DNA of 20,052 bases from Acd1 sp049973945 (GTDB lineage: Archaea; Thermoproteota; Thermoprotei_A; Sulfolobales; Sulfolobaceae), in contig JBMFJH010000025.1 of NCBI GenBank assembly GCA_049973945.1, positions 1 through 20,052 on the forward strand, given 5' to 3'. Position 1 is the stretch's first letter; the number at the start of each line of letters is the position of its first letter. The notes beneath the pieces are model-generated. The model was not told the DNA's origin. It saw only the letters and a program-made list of their open reading frames with translations, and made no database searches. Position numbers and translations under genes: made by a program. Below are positions 7,724 to 14,790 of the stretch, in pieces.

Positions 7724-7774
7724 TGAGGGCTGGTATTTCGGATTCAGTGAAGAGAGACACCAGGTCTGACCTCT
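7715..7774 (+). ncRNA. candidate C/D box sRNA (2'-O-methylation guide)
   Basis: The non-coding stretch after the ribbon-helix-helix gene has archaeal C/D sRNA architecture. There is a perfect C box GTGATGA (7720-7726), a 12-nt guide (7727-7738), a degenerate D' box CGGA (7739-7742) and a 4-nt spacer. These are followed by a near-perfect C' box GTGAAGA (7747-7753), a second 12-nt guide (7754-7765) and a perfect D box CTGA (7766-7769). The 12-4-12 spacing is what the L7Ae/Nop5/fibrillarin particle requires. The C box overlaps the TGA stop of the upstream gene, so the RNA is probably processed from that transcript. The guides would be GGGCTGGTATTT and GAGACACCAGGT. Weak points are the imperfect D' box and the lack of an obvious terminal stem. 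The exact ends are guesses. Confidence 0.6.
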
Positions 7775-7775
7775 C

Positions 7776-7789
7776 AACGTTTTAACGTT
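7776..7789 (+). promoter_or_regulatory. trmI: TATA box of trmI inside an AACGTT repeat
   Basis: TTTTAA within AACGTTTTAACGTT places transcription start at about 7809, directly at the ATG (7810), so the trmI message should be leaderless. The TATA core is flanked by two copies of the self-complementary AACGTT, which could form an operator overlapping the promoter. Confidence 0.5.
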
Positions 7790-7809
7790 CCCGACTATTT
7801 CCCTCACGA

Positions 7810-8571
7810 ATGCCGATAAACGAGGGTGACCCGGCGGTTATCAGGCTCGACCCGAAGAGGGTTTACCTGGTCAAGGTCAGGAAAGGGAAGACCTTTCACA
7901 CGGACAAGGGCTACATAGACCTGGGCTCTTTGATAGGCAAGGAGTACGGCAGTGTCGTCTCGACGTCGAAGGGAGTGAAGGCCGAGATCCTTAGGCCGAC
8001 CCCCTACGACATTTACTTCGGCCTAAACAGGCCCTCCCAAGTACTCTACCCTAAGGACATAGCTTACATGATATACTCCTCCGGTATCAGGGCCGGGGCA
8101 AAGGTGCTCGAGGCTGGGACGGGATCGGGCTTCCTAGCTCTCACTTTGGCATACTTCCTCAACGGCACGGGGAAGGTGATCTCCTACGACGTGAGGAAGG
8201 ACATGCAAGAGGCCGCGAGGAAGAACGCCGAAATGCTGGGCTTTACGAACGTCGAGTTCAGGCTGAAGGACGTGAGGGAGGGCTTCGACGAGACCGATGC
8301 CGACGCGGTCTTCCTGGACATGCCGGACCCGTGGAACGCCGTGGAGGCGGCCTATAACGCCCTGAAGCCCTCGGCCTCTCTCGTGGTCTTCGTGCCCACC
8401 GTGAACCAGATCGAGAAGACCGCCCTTGCCATGCAGTCCAAGGGCTTCGTCGACGTCCGCGCGGAGGAACTCATACTCAGGGAGTACCAGGTAAAGGAGA
8501 ACGCCGTGAGGCCGAGGAACATCGGGGTAATGCACACGGGCTACATCGTTAGGGGAAGGAAATCAATTTAA
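7810..8571 (+). CDS. trmI: tRNA (adenine-N1)-methyltransferase TrmI
   Basis: TrmI uses S-adenosylmethionine to methylate N1 of A58 (and A57 in archaea) in the tRNA T-loop, a modification important for tRNA stability at high temperature. The 253-aa length is normal. The N-terminal small domain (about 1-70) leads into the family signature RPSQVLYPKD. The Rossmann methyltransferase fold follows, with SAM motif I EAGTGSG (101-107), the acidic strand end SYD, and the catalytic-region motif DMPDPW. The C-terminal REYQVKENAVRP segment is also typical. The gene has its own leaderless promoter, and its stop codon is built into the TATA box of the following ATP synthase gene. Confidence 0.93.
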   Translation: MPINEGDPAVIRLDPKRVYLVKVRKGKTFHTDKGYIDLGSLIGKEYGSVVSTSKGVKAEILRPTPYDIYFGLNRPSQVLYPKDIAYMIYSSGIRAGAKVLEAGTGSGFLALTLAYFLNGTGKVISYDVRKDMQEAARKNAEMLGFTNVEFRLKDVREGFDETDADAVFLDMPDPWNAVEAAYNALKPSASLVVFVPTVNQIEKTALAMQSKGFVDVRAEELILREYQVKENAVRPRNIGVMHTGYIVRGRKSI

Positions 8572-8573
8572 AC
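8566..8573 (+). promoter_or_regulatory. TATA box for the ATP synthase H-C gene pair
   Basis: ATTTAAAC contains the TAA stop of trmI (8569-8571). Transcription about 26 bp downstream falls on the ATG at 8595, which argues against the in-frame GTG at 8574. Confidence 0.6.
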
Positions 8574-8594
8574 GTGAACCTTCCTTCCTTCTTG

Positions 8595-8927
8595 ATGTCG
8601 TCAAAGTTCGCCAGCTACGTTAACGCGGTCGTCTCGCTCGAGAACGGGTTGAAGAGCAAGGAGTTCGAGGTCTCCGATTACGGCAAGAGGCTCATGCTGC
8701 TCGTTGACGAGCTAGCTAACGAGCTGAGCAAGGCGGCTGACGCCAAGCTTCAAGAAATATACGACATGATCGACAAGGAGGTGAACGACGAGGTCGAGAA
8801 GCTCAGGGGGACTTACGAGGCCAAGAAGCAGGAGGAGCTCAAGTCGGTCGACAACGCGGCGAAGAGGAATTTCGACGCCGCCGTTAACCTCCTCGTCTCC
8901 AAGGTAATAGAGGTGCTCAAGTCTTGA
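8595..8927 (+). CDS. A-type ATP synthase subunit H-like peripheral stalk protein
   Basis: This 110-aa, highly charged, almost entirely helical protein has heptad-like spacing (about residues 25-95) and ends AVNLLVSKVIEVL. That end matches the C-terminal pattern of the archaeal H subunit (AhaH), which pairs with subunit E in the peripheral stalk of the A1Ao ATP synthase. It is directly followed, with a 4-bp overlap, by the C subunit gene, which supports the assignment. A GTG at 8574 would add seven residues, but it lies inside the promoter spacing, so the ATG at 8595 is chosen and the message is expected to be leaderless. A short E-type subunit is the main alternative, because these coiled-coil stalk proteins diverge fast. 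Confidence 0.65.
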   Translation: MSSKFASYVNAVVSLENGLKSKEFEVSDYGKRLMLLVDELANELSKAADAKLQEIYDMIDKEVNDEVEKLRGTYEAKKQEELKSVDNAAKRNFDAAVNLLVSKVIEVLKS

Positions 8928-9928
8928 GCATGCCAGTTCACGCTTACGTCACTGCCGTAGCGAGGATAATCAAGTCGGGCACTCTGAGCAAGGAGACCGT
9001 CGAAGAGGTCTTGGCCTCCAAGGACTTCAAGGAGCTGGCCGCAGTCCTCTGGGAGAAGAAGATAGTCACGAGGGAAGGGCTGAACACGCCCGAGGCGATC
9101 CTGACCAACCTTAAAGAAAGGGGCGTCACGATCCTCAAGTCCCTCTCCGGGCTCTCCAAGAACTCCAAAATTGTGAACGACCTGGTGGACGCATACGTCG
9201 GCCTGATGGCGGTCGACGAGCTGGAGTCCCTGATTTCTTATGCCATTTCCCTCGAGAGGGGCATGGTATCGAGGCGGTTCTCGGCCGAGTCCAACTTGAC
9301 CCTACTTAGGGCCGGACTGGAGTCCGTTTCCACCCTCCAGTCACTCGTCCCGGTGGCATCGAACGCTTCTAGGACGCTCGGCGACGCCCTCGTCTACGCG
9401 ATTACTAAGGCCCCAAAGGAGTCCTCCGCGCCTTCCACGATAAGCAACCTGGTCGAGGCCTACATCATGAGGAAGGTTTACAACATAGCCAAGTCCAGCA
9501 GGGGCGACTGGCAGGCCCCCATGAAGAAGATCCTCTGTGGCTATGCGGACTACTTCGCGTTGTCCACGGCCTTCGCGTTGAGGTCTGTCGAGATGGAGGG
9601 TTGTACTGTCAAGGATCAGGTCAAGGACGCGGCCTCGGGGAACCCGGCCCTCCTTTACGAGGCAGTGAAGAAGACGGAGCTGGGCAAGATGATAAAGTCC
9701 GAGAAGCCGCTGGACGCACTCTCCGAGCTGAAAGTCCTGGCAAAGAGGAGCGCGAGGAAGGGGGCTTATCTGGCCTTCCAGGGCACCCCGTTCAGTCCTG
9801 CAGCCGCCTTAGCGGCGGCCGAGCTGATCAGGCTGGACTACCAGGACATGGCGGCGATCGTTACGGGAGTTCACGCCAAACTGCCCAGAGGGGAGATAGC
9901 GAAGCTCCTCTCATTCGAGATACTCTAA
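8924..9928 (+). CDS. atpC: A-type ATP synthase subunit C (AC39/d-like)
   Basis: Subunit C is the cone-shaped connector that joins the membrane rotor ring to the central stalk in A/V-type ATPases. The 334-aa, all-helical product shows the family's repeated pattern: HAYVTAVARI near the start with LASKDFKELAAVLWEKKI, a central DLVDAYVGLMAVDELESLI, and a C-terminal PFSPAAALAAAELIRLDYQDMAAIVTG segment that corresponds to the conserved end of the family. The chosen TTG (8924) overlaps the stop of the H-like gene and sits 8 nt after GAGGTG (8910-8915). An ATG at 8930 would shorten it by two residues. The catalytic subunits A and B and the proteolipid are not in this window, so the ATP synthase genes are split in this genome. 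Its 3' end overlaps the convergent gene by 18 bp. Confidence 0.85.
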   Translation: MSMPVHAYVTAVARIIKSGTLSKETVEEVLASKDFKELAAVLWEKKIVTREGLNTPEAILTNLKERGVTILKSLSGLSKNSKIVNDLVDAYVGLMAVDELESLISYAISLERGMVSRRFSAESNLTLLRAGLESVSTLQSLVPVASNASRTLGDALVYAITKAPKESSAPSTISNLVEAYIMRKVYNIAKSSRGDWQAPMKKILCGYADYFALSTAFALRSVEMEGCTVKDQVKDAASGNPALLYEAVKKTELGKMIKSEKPLDALSELKVLAKRSARKGAYLAFQGTPFSPAAALAAAELIRLDYQDMAAIVTGVHAKLPRGEIAKLLSFEIL

Positions 9929-10237
9929 GGCCTTTTCCTCGACGTAGAACTCGTTCCCCTCAACGACTATAGTTATCTCGGGGATCCTCGGCGGATCTGG
10001 CAAGCTCTGGAACGGCTTGGCCTTCCCCAAGTACCTCCACTTGAGCTTCCCCTTCTCCCTCTCCAGGACGTACCAGTACCTCCCCACGTATATGTACTTC
10101 CTGTCCCCTCTGTGGACGACGTGGTAGGGCTTTAGGTAGACGTTGGTCCCCCTCAGCGAGGTGTTGTACTCGTAGACCGCCCTTTTCAGGGAGTCCATTA
10201 TCCTTTCGTACTGCTCCCTCGAGACCTTAACTAACAT
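9911..10237 (-). CDS. uncharacterised 108-aa protein
   Basis: I do not recognise the function. The protein starts with a helix (MLVKVSREQYERIMDSLKRAV) and is then rich in beta-prone aromatic residues: RKYIYVGRYWYVLE, then KLKWRYLGK, a proline-rich turn (PDPPRIPE), a strand pair (ITIVVEGNEFYVEE) and a short helix at the end. The tyrosine-rich strand plus WRYLGK resembles the RGRYxYx...YLGK pattern seen in many small archaeal DNA-associated or uncharacterised proteins, but this is only a resemblance. Codon use matches the neighbours. It is convergent with atpC and overlaps it by 18 bp. An AGGAGGG element lies about 10 nt upstream of the ATG. Confidence 0.75.
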   Translation of the reverse strand: MLVKVSREQYERIMDSLKRAVYEYNTSLRGTNVYLKPYHVVHRGDRKYIYVGRYWYVLEREKGKLKWRYLGKAKPFQSLPDPPRIPEITIVVEGNEFYVEEKALEYLE

Positions 10238-10296
10238 TTACTTATTCCCTCCTGACTACACTCATAACGCATAGCAACTCAAACGGGGGTAGAACC

Positions 10297-11268
10297 GTGA
10301 GGCTCAGGGAGTACGGTACTACGGGCATAAAAGTGAGCGAGTTGGGCCTGGGGCTGTGGTCTTTGGTCACGCACGAGTGGGGAGGCGATATTGACAGGGC
10401 GGAAGAGGTCGTCAGGAAGGCCTTCGACATGGGCGTAACCTTCTTCGACACGGCCGACGTCTACGGCGAGGGGAAAGGCGAGGAGGTGATAGCTAAGGCC
10501 TTGGGGACGAAGAGGGACAGGATAGTCATCCTAACGAAGGTGGGCCTCGACTTCTACCACAAGCAGGGTAACAGGATAAGCCTGAACTACGACGTGGACT
10601 ACCTCGAATTCGCAGTCAAGAAGTCCCTGGAGAGGCTCAACACGGACTACGTCGACATCCTCATGCTCCACAACCCCAAGATGAGGCACATAACGGACAG
10701 GAAGGTGCTCGAGTTCGCCATGAGCCTTAAGAAGGACGGGATAGCCAGGAGCGTGGGGGTCGCCCTAGGCCCCACGTTGGGTTGGCTGGAGGAAGGCTTG
10801 AAGGCGATAGAGGTGGGCTACGAGGGCCTCGAGTTCATCTTCAACATAATAGAGCAGGAGCCGGGCAGGACGTTCGACAAATACAACGTGGGGAAGGTGG
10901 TCAGGGTTCCGCACGCCTCCGACGCCCTCGACGAGGAGAGGAACCCGCTCGAGGTCGACCCCAAGCTTCACAGGAGGTTCAAGGACGTCAACTGGATAAA
11001 GTGGGCGATGGAGGTAGTGAAGCCGATTAAAGACTTGGCGTACAGGAAGGGGCTTAAGCTCTACGAGGTAGCCCTGCTTTACGCTCTCAAGTTCAACTTC
11101 AGCTCCGTCGTGCCCAACATAGCGAATCTGAGGGATCTCGAGAGGTTCGTGAACGCCCTGGACAGGGAATTGGACGAGGAAATAGTGAACGAGATAGAGG
11201 CCCTGTACGAGAGGGAGCTCAGGGAGCTCAACGAGGAGAGCGTCAAGGAGACCCTTGCGTATAAGTGA
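10297..11268 (+). CDS. aldo/keto reductase
   Basis: This is an NAD(P)H-dependent oxidoreductase with a TIM-barrel fold. The 323-aa sequence carries the family's catalytic tetrad D51, Y56, K81 and H125, within the motifs FFDTADVYGEG, ILTKVG and DILMLHNP. The opening REYGTTGIKVSELGLGLW is typical of the bacterial/archaeal AKR11-14 type enzymes. The C-terminal half keeps the NADP-binding order but has a long insertion (about 190-235) rich in charged residues. The substrate cannot be predicted. The GTG start is preceded by GGGGGT, about 9 nt upstream. It is transcribed alone, and its 3' end overlaps the convergent rdgB gene by 26 bp. Confidence 0.92.
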   Translation: MRLREYGTTGIKVSELGLGLWSLVTHEWGGDIDRAEEVVRKAFDMGVTFFDTADVYGEGKGEEVIAKALGTKRDRIVILTKVGLDFYHKQGNRISLNYDVDYLEFAVKKSLERLNTDYVDILMLHNPKMRHITDRKVLEFAMSLKKDGIARSVGVALGPTLGWLEEGLKAIEVGYEGLEFIFNIIEQEPGRTFDKYNVGKVVRVPHASDALDEERNPLEVDPKLHRRFKDVNWIKWAMEVVKPIKDLAYRKGLKLYEVALLYALKFNFSSVVPNIANLRDLERFVNALDRELDEEIVNEIEALYERELRELNEESVKETLAYK

Positions 11269-11815
11269 GGTAGAACTCGGCGAACTTTCTGAAGGCCCTG
11301 GCCCTGTGCGAGTACTTGTTCTTTTCTGGCACGTCCATCTCCGCGAAAGTCCTGCTCTCCCCGTCCGGGATGAATATGGGGTCGAAGCCGAACCCCCTGT
11401 CCCCCCTTATTTCCTCGGCGATCTTTCCCGTCACCTCGCCCCTGAAGACCCTAGTCCCCTGGCTGTCGGCATAAGCCAAGTAGGTCACGAATTTAGCCCT
11501 CCTGTCCTCAACTCCCTGCATCAGCTTCAGAACCCCCTCAAGGCCTATCGTCTTCCTCGCGTAGCTGGTGTAAGGCCCTGGGAAGCCGTTCAGGGCGTCT
11601 ATGAACAGGCCCGTGTCCTCGACTATTACGGGCGACTTCACTATGGTGAAGGCTATTTCGGCGGAGAACTTCGCTATTTCCGCCAAGTCCTCCGACTGTA
11701 TCTCCCACTTGGGGACGTTGACCCACTCCAGTTCGATGCCGAACTCCTTCGCTAGCCCGGCCAGCTCCCTGAACTTCCCCTCGTTAGACGTTAGCACCTT
11801 TACGCCTCTCCTCAA
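11243..11815 (-). CDS. rdgB: XTP/dITP pyrophosphatase (HAM1/RdgB family)
   Basis: This house-cleaning enzyme hydrolyses ITP, dITP and XTP to monophosphates, keeping deaminated purines out of DNA and RNA, which matters at high temperature. The 190-aa length fits. Family motifs are LTSNEGKFREL (8-18), the metal-binding VEDTGLFIDALNGFPGPY (65-82), GFGFDPIF, and a SHRARAF segment near the C terminus. It is the last gene of the rps24e operon and starts inside bud32 (32-bp overlap). The start is a TTG with GGAGGT just upstream (11818-11823). A GTG at 11797 would remove the first strand of the fold and is less likely. It overlaps the convergent aldo/keto reductase by 26 bp. Confidence 0.92.
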   Translation of the reverse strand: MRRGVKVLTSNEGKFRELAGLAKEFGIELEWVNVPKWEIQSEDLAEIAKFSAEIAFTIVKSPVIVEDTGLFIDALNGFPGPYTSYARKTIGLEGVLKLMQGVEDRRAKFVTYLAYADSQGTRVFRGEVTGKIAEEIRGDRGFGFDPIFIPDGESRTFAEMDVPEKNKYSHRARAFRKFAEFYLTYTQGSP

Positions 11816-12452
11816 CGTACCTCCCCCTCATCCTTATCTCCTTGACCTTCTCCAGGACGTCCCTGTAGTAGCTCACGTGCCTCGAGTATCCCTCGACGAA
11901 GCCCTGCATCACCTCTTCCTTAACGTGGGGGTGGACGCTCTCCAAGGCCCTCATGAAGAGGTGGACGTCGGTCGCCTGGTCTTCCACGTCGTCGCTCTTC
12001 TTGGCGAGCCCGAAGTCGATTAGGAAGAGCTCGTTCTCCCGTGATAAAATCATGTTAGCAGTGGTCAAGTCCCCGTGTACTAAGCCGGAACTGTGGAGCT
12101 TCCCCACGGCTTCTCCAACGACGACCCCCATGTCCCTGTTCAGTCCCTGGAAGTCCTTGAGCAAAGTGCCCTCGACGTACTCCATGATTATCGTGTACTC
12201 TGGCGGGAGGACGAACAGCACTGCCGGGACGTTGACCCCCGCCTTCAACGCCAAGTACATCATTCTGGCTTCCTTCGCCGTCCTCTCCTCGTTTATCTTC
12301 CTGTCGAGCTCGGGGTGCCTGTAGGGCTTCGAGACCCTCCTCTTGACGATCACTTTCAGGCCCCTTAAGTTACCCTCGTATATTACGGCCTCCGCCCCCC
12401 TCTTTATTTCCCTCCTTATCTCCAGCCAATCTCCACCTGGTCTATCCTCCAC
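11784..12452 (-). CDS. bud32: Bud32/PRPK atypical kinase of the KEOPS complex
   Basis: Bud32 is the small kinase/ATPase subunit of KEOPS, the complex that makes t6A at position 37 of ANN-decoding tRNAs. In this 222-aa protein the ATP-binding lobe shows GAEAVIYEG and the lysine in IVKRR. The catalytic loop is HGDLTTAN (H126-D128 onward), followed by IDFGLA, the Bud32-type DFG. The basic C-terminal tail (RMRGRYVEERRK) is typical and helps tRNA and Kae1 interaction in the family. It follows kae1 directly with a 37-bp overlap. In many euryarchaea the two are fused, so adjacency supports joint function. A GTG is the only usable start codon before the kinase fold. Confidence 0.94.
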   Translation of the reverse strand: MEDRPGGDWLEIRREIKRGAEAVIYEGNLRGLKVIVKRRVSKPYRHPELDRKINEERTAKEARMMYLALKAGVNVPAVLFVLPPEYTIIMEYVEGTLLKDFQGLNRDMGVVVGEAVGKLHSSGLVHGDLTTANMILSRENELFLIDFGLAKKSDDVEDQATDVHLFMRALESVHPHVKEEVMQGFVEGYSRHVSYYRDVLEKVKEIRMRGRYVEERRKGANV

Positions 12453-13408
12453 CTCGGCCTCACCAGGGCTCTTTCCGGAGCCACCTTCTGCCCAGCCTTA
12501 AAGGCCAGGAGTCCGGTGTAAGCTATCATGGCCCCGTTGTCCCCCGCGTACTCGGAAGGGACTATCTTGAGCTCGACCCCCCTGTCCTTGGCCAAAGCCT
12601 CGAGCTTGCCCTTGAGGGAGACGCTGGCCGCAACCCCTCCGACTGCGAGGATCTCCCTCTTCCCGGTCAAGGCCAGGGCCCTCTCCGTGGCCTCTAAGAG
12701 CATGTCGAAGGCGTACTCCCTGACGCTGTAGCAGAGGTCGTGAATGTCTACCTTGTCCTTTAGCCTAAGGGCCGCGGTCAGCAGTCCAGAGAAAGACATG
12801 TCGTTACCCTTAACGACGTAAGGCAGGTCGATCAGCTTCTTCCCGCCCTCGGCGCAGATGTCGATCACGTGGATCCCGTTCTTCACGTAGGGCGGGGCCA
12901 GTCCTATTTCCCTCACGAAGACGTCCATCATGTTGCCAAGCGCGATGTCGAGCGTCTCGCCGAAGACCCTGTACCTGCCGTCGAAGTAGGTCGCAATTAT
13001 CGTGTTTCCTCCGGAGAGGTAAAGGACGAGGGGGTCCTTGCTTCCAGTAGTGAAGATCCCGATCTCTATGTGGGCTACCCCGTGGTTTACGGGCACTATG
13101 GGCTTGTTGTGCTTCAGGGCCAGGCCCCTCGCCACCACCGCTCCTACCCTTAGCGCCGGGCCCATCCCTGGGCCCAAAGCAACTGCTATGGCGTCGACTT
13201 CCTCTATGGAGACGTTCGCCCTCTCCAGAGCAGTCCTCACGACCGTAGGGGCTACTTCCGAGTGGTGTCTCGCCAAGTCCCCAGGCTTCATCCCGCCCTG
13301 GGGCGGGACGTAAGTGTCCCTGACGTTGGAGAGTATCCTGACAGGGCTGTCGGAAACTACGCCTGCTCCGAAAGTGTGGGCTGTGCTCTCGATCCCTAAA
13401 ACGATCAT
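12416..13408 (-). CDS. kae1: KEOPS tRNA threonylcarbamoyltransferase Kae1
   Basis: Kae1 (TsaD family) transfers the threonylcarbamoyl group to A37 of tRNA. The 330-aa product begins IVLGIESTAHTFGAG and holds the iron-binding histidines H109 and H113 in VNHGVAH. The ASKHA-type nucleotide-binding motif YLSGGNT (about 130-136) and the C-terminal AVGGVAAS and DNGAMIAYTG motifs are also present. Its ATG overlaps the stop of rps27ae as ATGA, and bud32 follows with an overlap, so translation is coupled. Linkage of kae1 to rps24e/rps27ae is a conserved archaeal arrangement. Other KEOPS subunits (Cgi121, Pcc1) and the Sua5 enzyme are not in this window. Confidence 0.96.
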   Translation of the reverse strand: MIVLGIESTAHTFGAGVVSDSPVRILSNVRDTYVPPQGGMKPGDLARHHSEVAPTVVRTALERANVSIEEVDAIAVALGPGMGPALRVGAVVARGLALKHNKPIVPVNHGVAHIEIGIFTTGSKDPLVLYLSGGNTIIATYFDGRYRVFGETLDIALGNMMDVFVREIGLAPPYVKNGIHVIDICAEGGKKLIDLPYVVKGNDMSFSGLLTAALRLKDKVDIHDLCYSVREYAFDMLLEATERALALTGKREILAVGGVAASVSLKGKLEALAKDRGVELKIVPSEYAGDNGAMIAYTGLLAFKAGQKVAPERALVRPRWRIDQVEIGWR

Positions 13409-13599
13409 TTCTTAGAACCTACGAACTCCGTGTAGTGACACTTCCCGCAGTGCCACCTCTCGATGGGCTTCATGTGGTGGGCCATTACGCTCCCGCATCT
13501 GGGGCACTTCTTGTTCTTCAAGACTATTTTGCCGTCCTTTATCTCGTAATAAGTCCTGACTACGGCCTTAACTCCTCCCTCTTTACCCTTGCTTGGCAC
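13405..13599 (-). CDS. rps27ae: 30S ribosomal protein S27ae
   Basis: This is a small zinc-ribbon ribosomal protein of the small subunit (the archaeal counterpart of the ribosomal half of eukaryotic ubiquitin-S27a). Counting from the GTG at 13599 (64 aa), the ribbon is C32-x2-C35 and C51-x2-C54, with basic residues around it. An in-frame GTG at 13608 adds three residues, but the strong GGAGGTG site (13606-13612) overlaps that codon and lies 6 nt upstream of 13599, so the shorter form is preferred. It overlaps rps24e at its start and kae1 at its end. Confidence 0.93.
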   Translation of the reverse strand: MPSKGKEGGVKAVVRTYYEIKDGKIVLKNKKCPRCGSVMAHHMKPIERWHCGKCHYTEFVGSKK

Positions 13600-13933
13600 C
13601 CTTACCACCTCCCTTCTTCACCTTCTGGCCAGTGTCCCTCCCGATCAAGTGAGCCGGGGCGTACTTCTGCATGATCGCCTTGTCCTTGTAGATCTCCGCA
13701 ATTACCTTGCTAATTCCAGCTCCGTAGACCGTGTCGACCCTCCTGATCAGCACTAGGTCTCTCTGGGCCCCAAAGGCGTTGGCTATCCCGTCTATCAGCT
13801 CCTTCCTCGACGGGGTTCCTATGCCAACGTGGAAGACCTTCAGCACCAGCTCTTTCCTGCCCATTGTCGGGTTGTCCCTGAAGGACTCAACGACGCCGCT
13901 CAGTTTGTCCGAGAGCTTGACCGTCTGGGACAT
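13583..13933 (-). CDS. rps24e: 30S ribosomal protein S24e
   Basis: This is the first gene of the five-gene minus-strand operon rps24e-rps27ae-kae1-bud32-rdgB. The 116-aa protein has the family pattern: NPTMGRKELVLKVFH, then TPSRKELIDGIANAFG, the strand LVLIRRVDTVYG, and a Lys/Gly-rich C-terminal tail (KVKKGGGKGAK) for rRNA contact. S24e is shared by archaea and eukaryotes. A TATA box overlapping the stop codon of the upstream thi4 gene drives the operon, with a leader of about 11 nt. Confidence 0.95.
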   Translation of the reverse strand: MSQTVKLSDKLSGVVESFRDNPTMGRKELVLKVFHVGIGTPSRKELIDGIANAFGAQRDLVLIRRVDTVYGAGISKVIAEIYKDKAIMQKYAPAHLIGRDTGQKVKKGGGKGAKQG

Positions 13934-13963
13934 CCGGCCCTTCCTCCCTTACCAAGTCCTCAA

Positions 13964-13973
13964 AGGTTTTAAG
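13964..13973 (-). promoter_or_regulatory. TATA box of the rps24e-kae1-bud32 operon
   Basis: The minus strand reads TCTTAAAACC and includes the TAA stop of thi4 (13969-13971). Transcription would start near 13944, about 11 nt before the S24e ATG. Confidence 0.55.
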
Positions 13974-14757
13974 ACTTACGAAGGTCTTCGATGACCAGCT
14001 CGGCCACCCTCTTCCCGGAAAGCACCATGGCGCCGAAGATGGGCCCCATCCTGGGCAGGTTCTTCACTTCGCAGACCGCCATTCCAGTGGCGTAGAGCCC
14101 TGGGGCTACCTGGCCCGTGTTCTCCACCACCAGCTCCTCCGCTATTTCGCTGTATGCCGACCTCTCGCCGGGGATGGAGATGTTCAGCTCCGGGATCTTC
14201 CTCGCCGCCACGGAGATCACCTCCGCGTCGTGCCCAGTGGCGTCGATTACTGCTCTGGCGCTGACGAAGAGCGGGTCGACGTGTAACCCTGCCATTTGCG
14301 TCGCAGTCCACTCCACAGCTACACCTACCACCCTCAAAGGGTTCTCCCTGAATATCACGTCGTCCACGGTTATGCCGTGAATTATCCTAGCTCCCGCGTC
14401 GACCGCCTTAGTCGCCAGCTTCGCCATGAACTCGGCCGCGTCAACTACGTAAACTCCCTGGTCCACAGGTTTCAGCCTCACCCCGAACTCCTTCAGGATT
14501 TCGTCCGCCGGCTCCTCGATCACGATCTTGTGGAAGAGCATTGCGCCCCCTCCTATCCCGCCGCCGAAGCTCAGCCTCCTCTCGAAGACCGTAGTCTTGA
14601 GGCCTGCCTTGGCCAGGTAGTAGGCCGCGGTCATTCCAGACGGGCCCGCCCCCACAATCACCACGTCGCTGTCGACTACCTCGAGCCAGTCCTTCATGGT
14701 TTCCTCAATGATGTACTTGGAAATGTTCCGCTCGGGAACCCTCCTGACCCTCGCCAT
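13969..14757 (-). CDS. thi4: sulfide-dependent ADP-thiazole synthase Thi4
   Basis: This FAD-like-fold enzyme builds the thiazole half of thiamine from NAD and glycine. Counting from the ATG at 14757 (262 aa), it shows the dinucleotide-binding VIVGAGPSGMTAAY near residue 33, GGGIGGGAM, and the signature GLHVDPL followed by VIDATGHDAEV. H159 in GLHVDP sits where yeast Thi4 has its sacrificial cysteine. Archaeal enzymes with His there use free sulfide and are true catalysts, so that is the inference here. Homologues are often mislabelled ribose-1,5-bisphosphate isomerase. A TTG at 14775 is in frame but lies upstream of the transcription start implied by the TATA box, so the ATG is preferred. No other thiamine gene is in the window. 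Confidence 0.93.
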   Translation of the reverse strand: MARVRRVPERNISKYIIEETMKDWLEVVDSDVVIVGAGPSGMTAAYYLAKAGLKTTVFERRLSFGGGIGGGAMLFHKIVIEEPADEILKEFGVRLKPVDQGVYVVDAAEFMAKLATKAVDAGARIIHGITVDDVIFRENPLRVVGVAVEWTATQMAGLHVDPLFVSARAVIDATGHDAEVISVAARKIPELNISIPGERSAYSEIAEELVVENTGQVAPGLYATGMAVCEVKNLPRMGPIFGAMVLSGKRVAELVIEDLRKS

Positions 14758-14790
14758 CGCCTCGAATATTAGCAAGTTAATAATAAGCTT

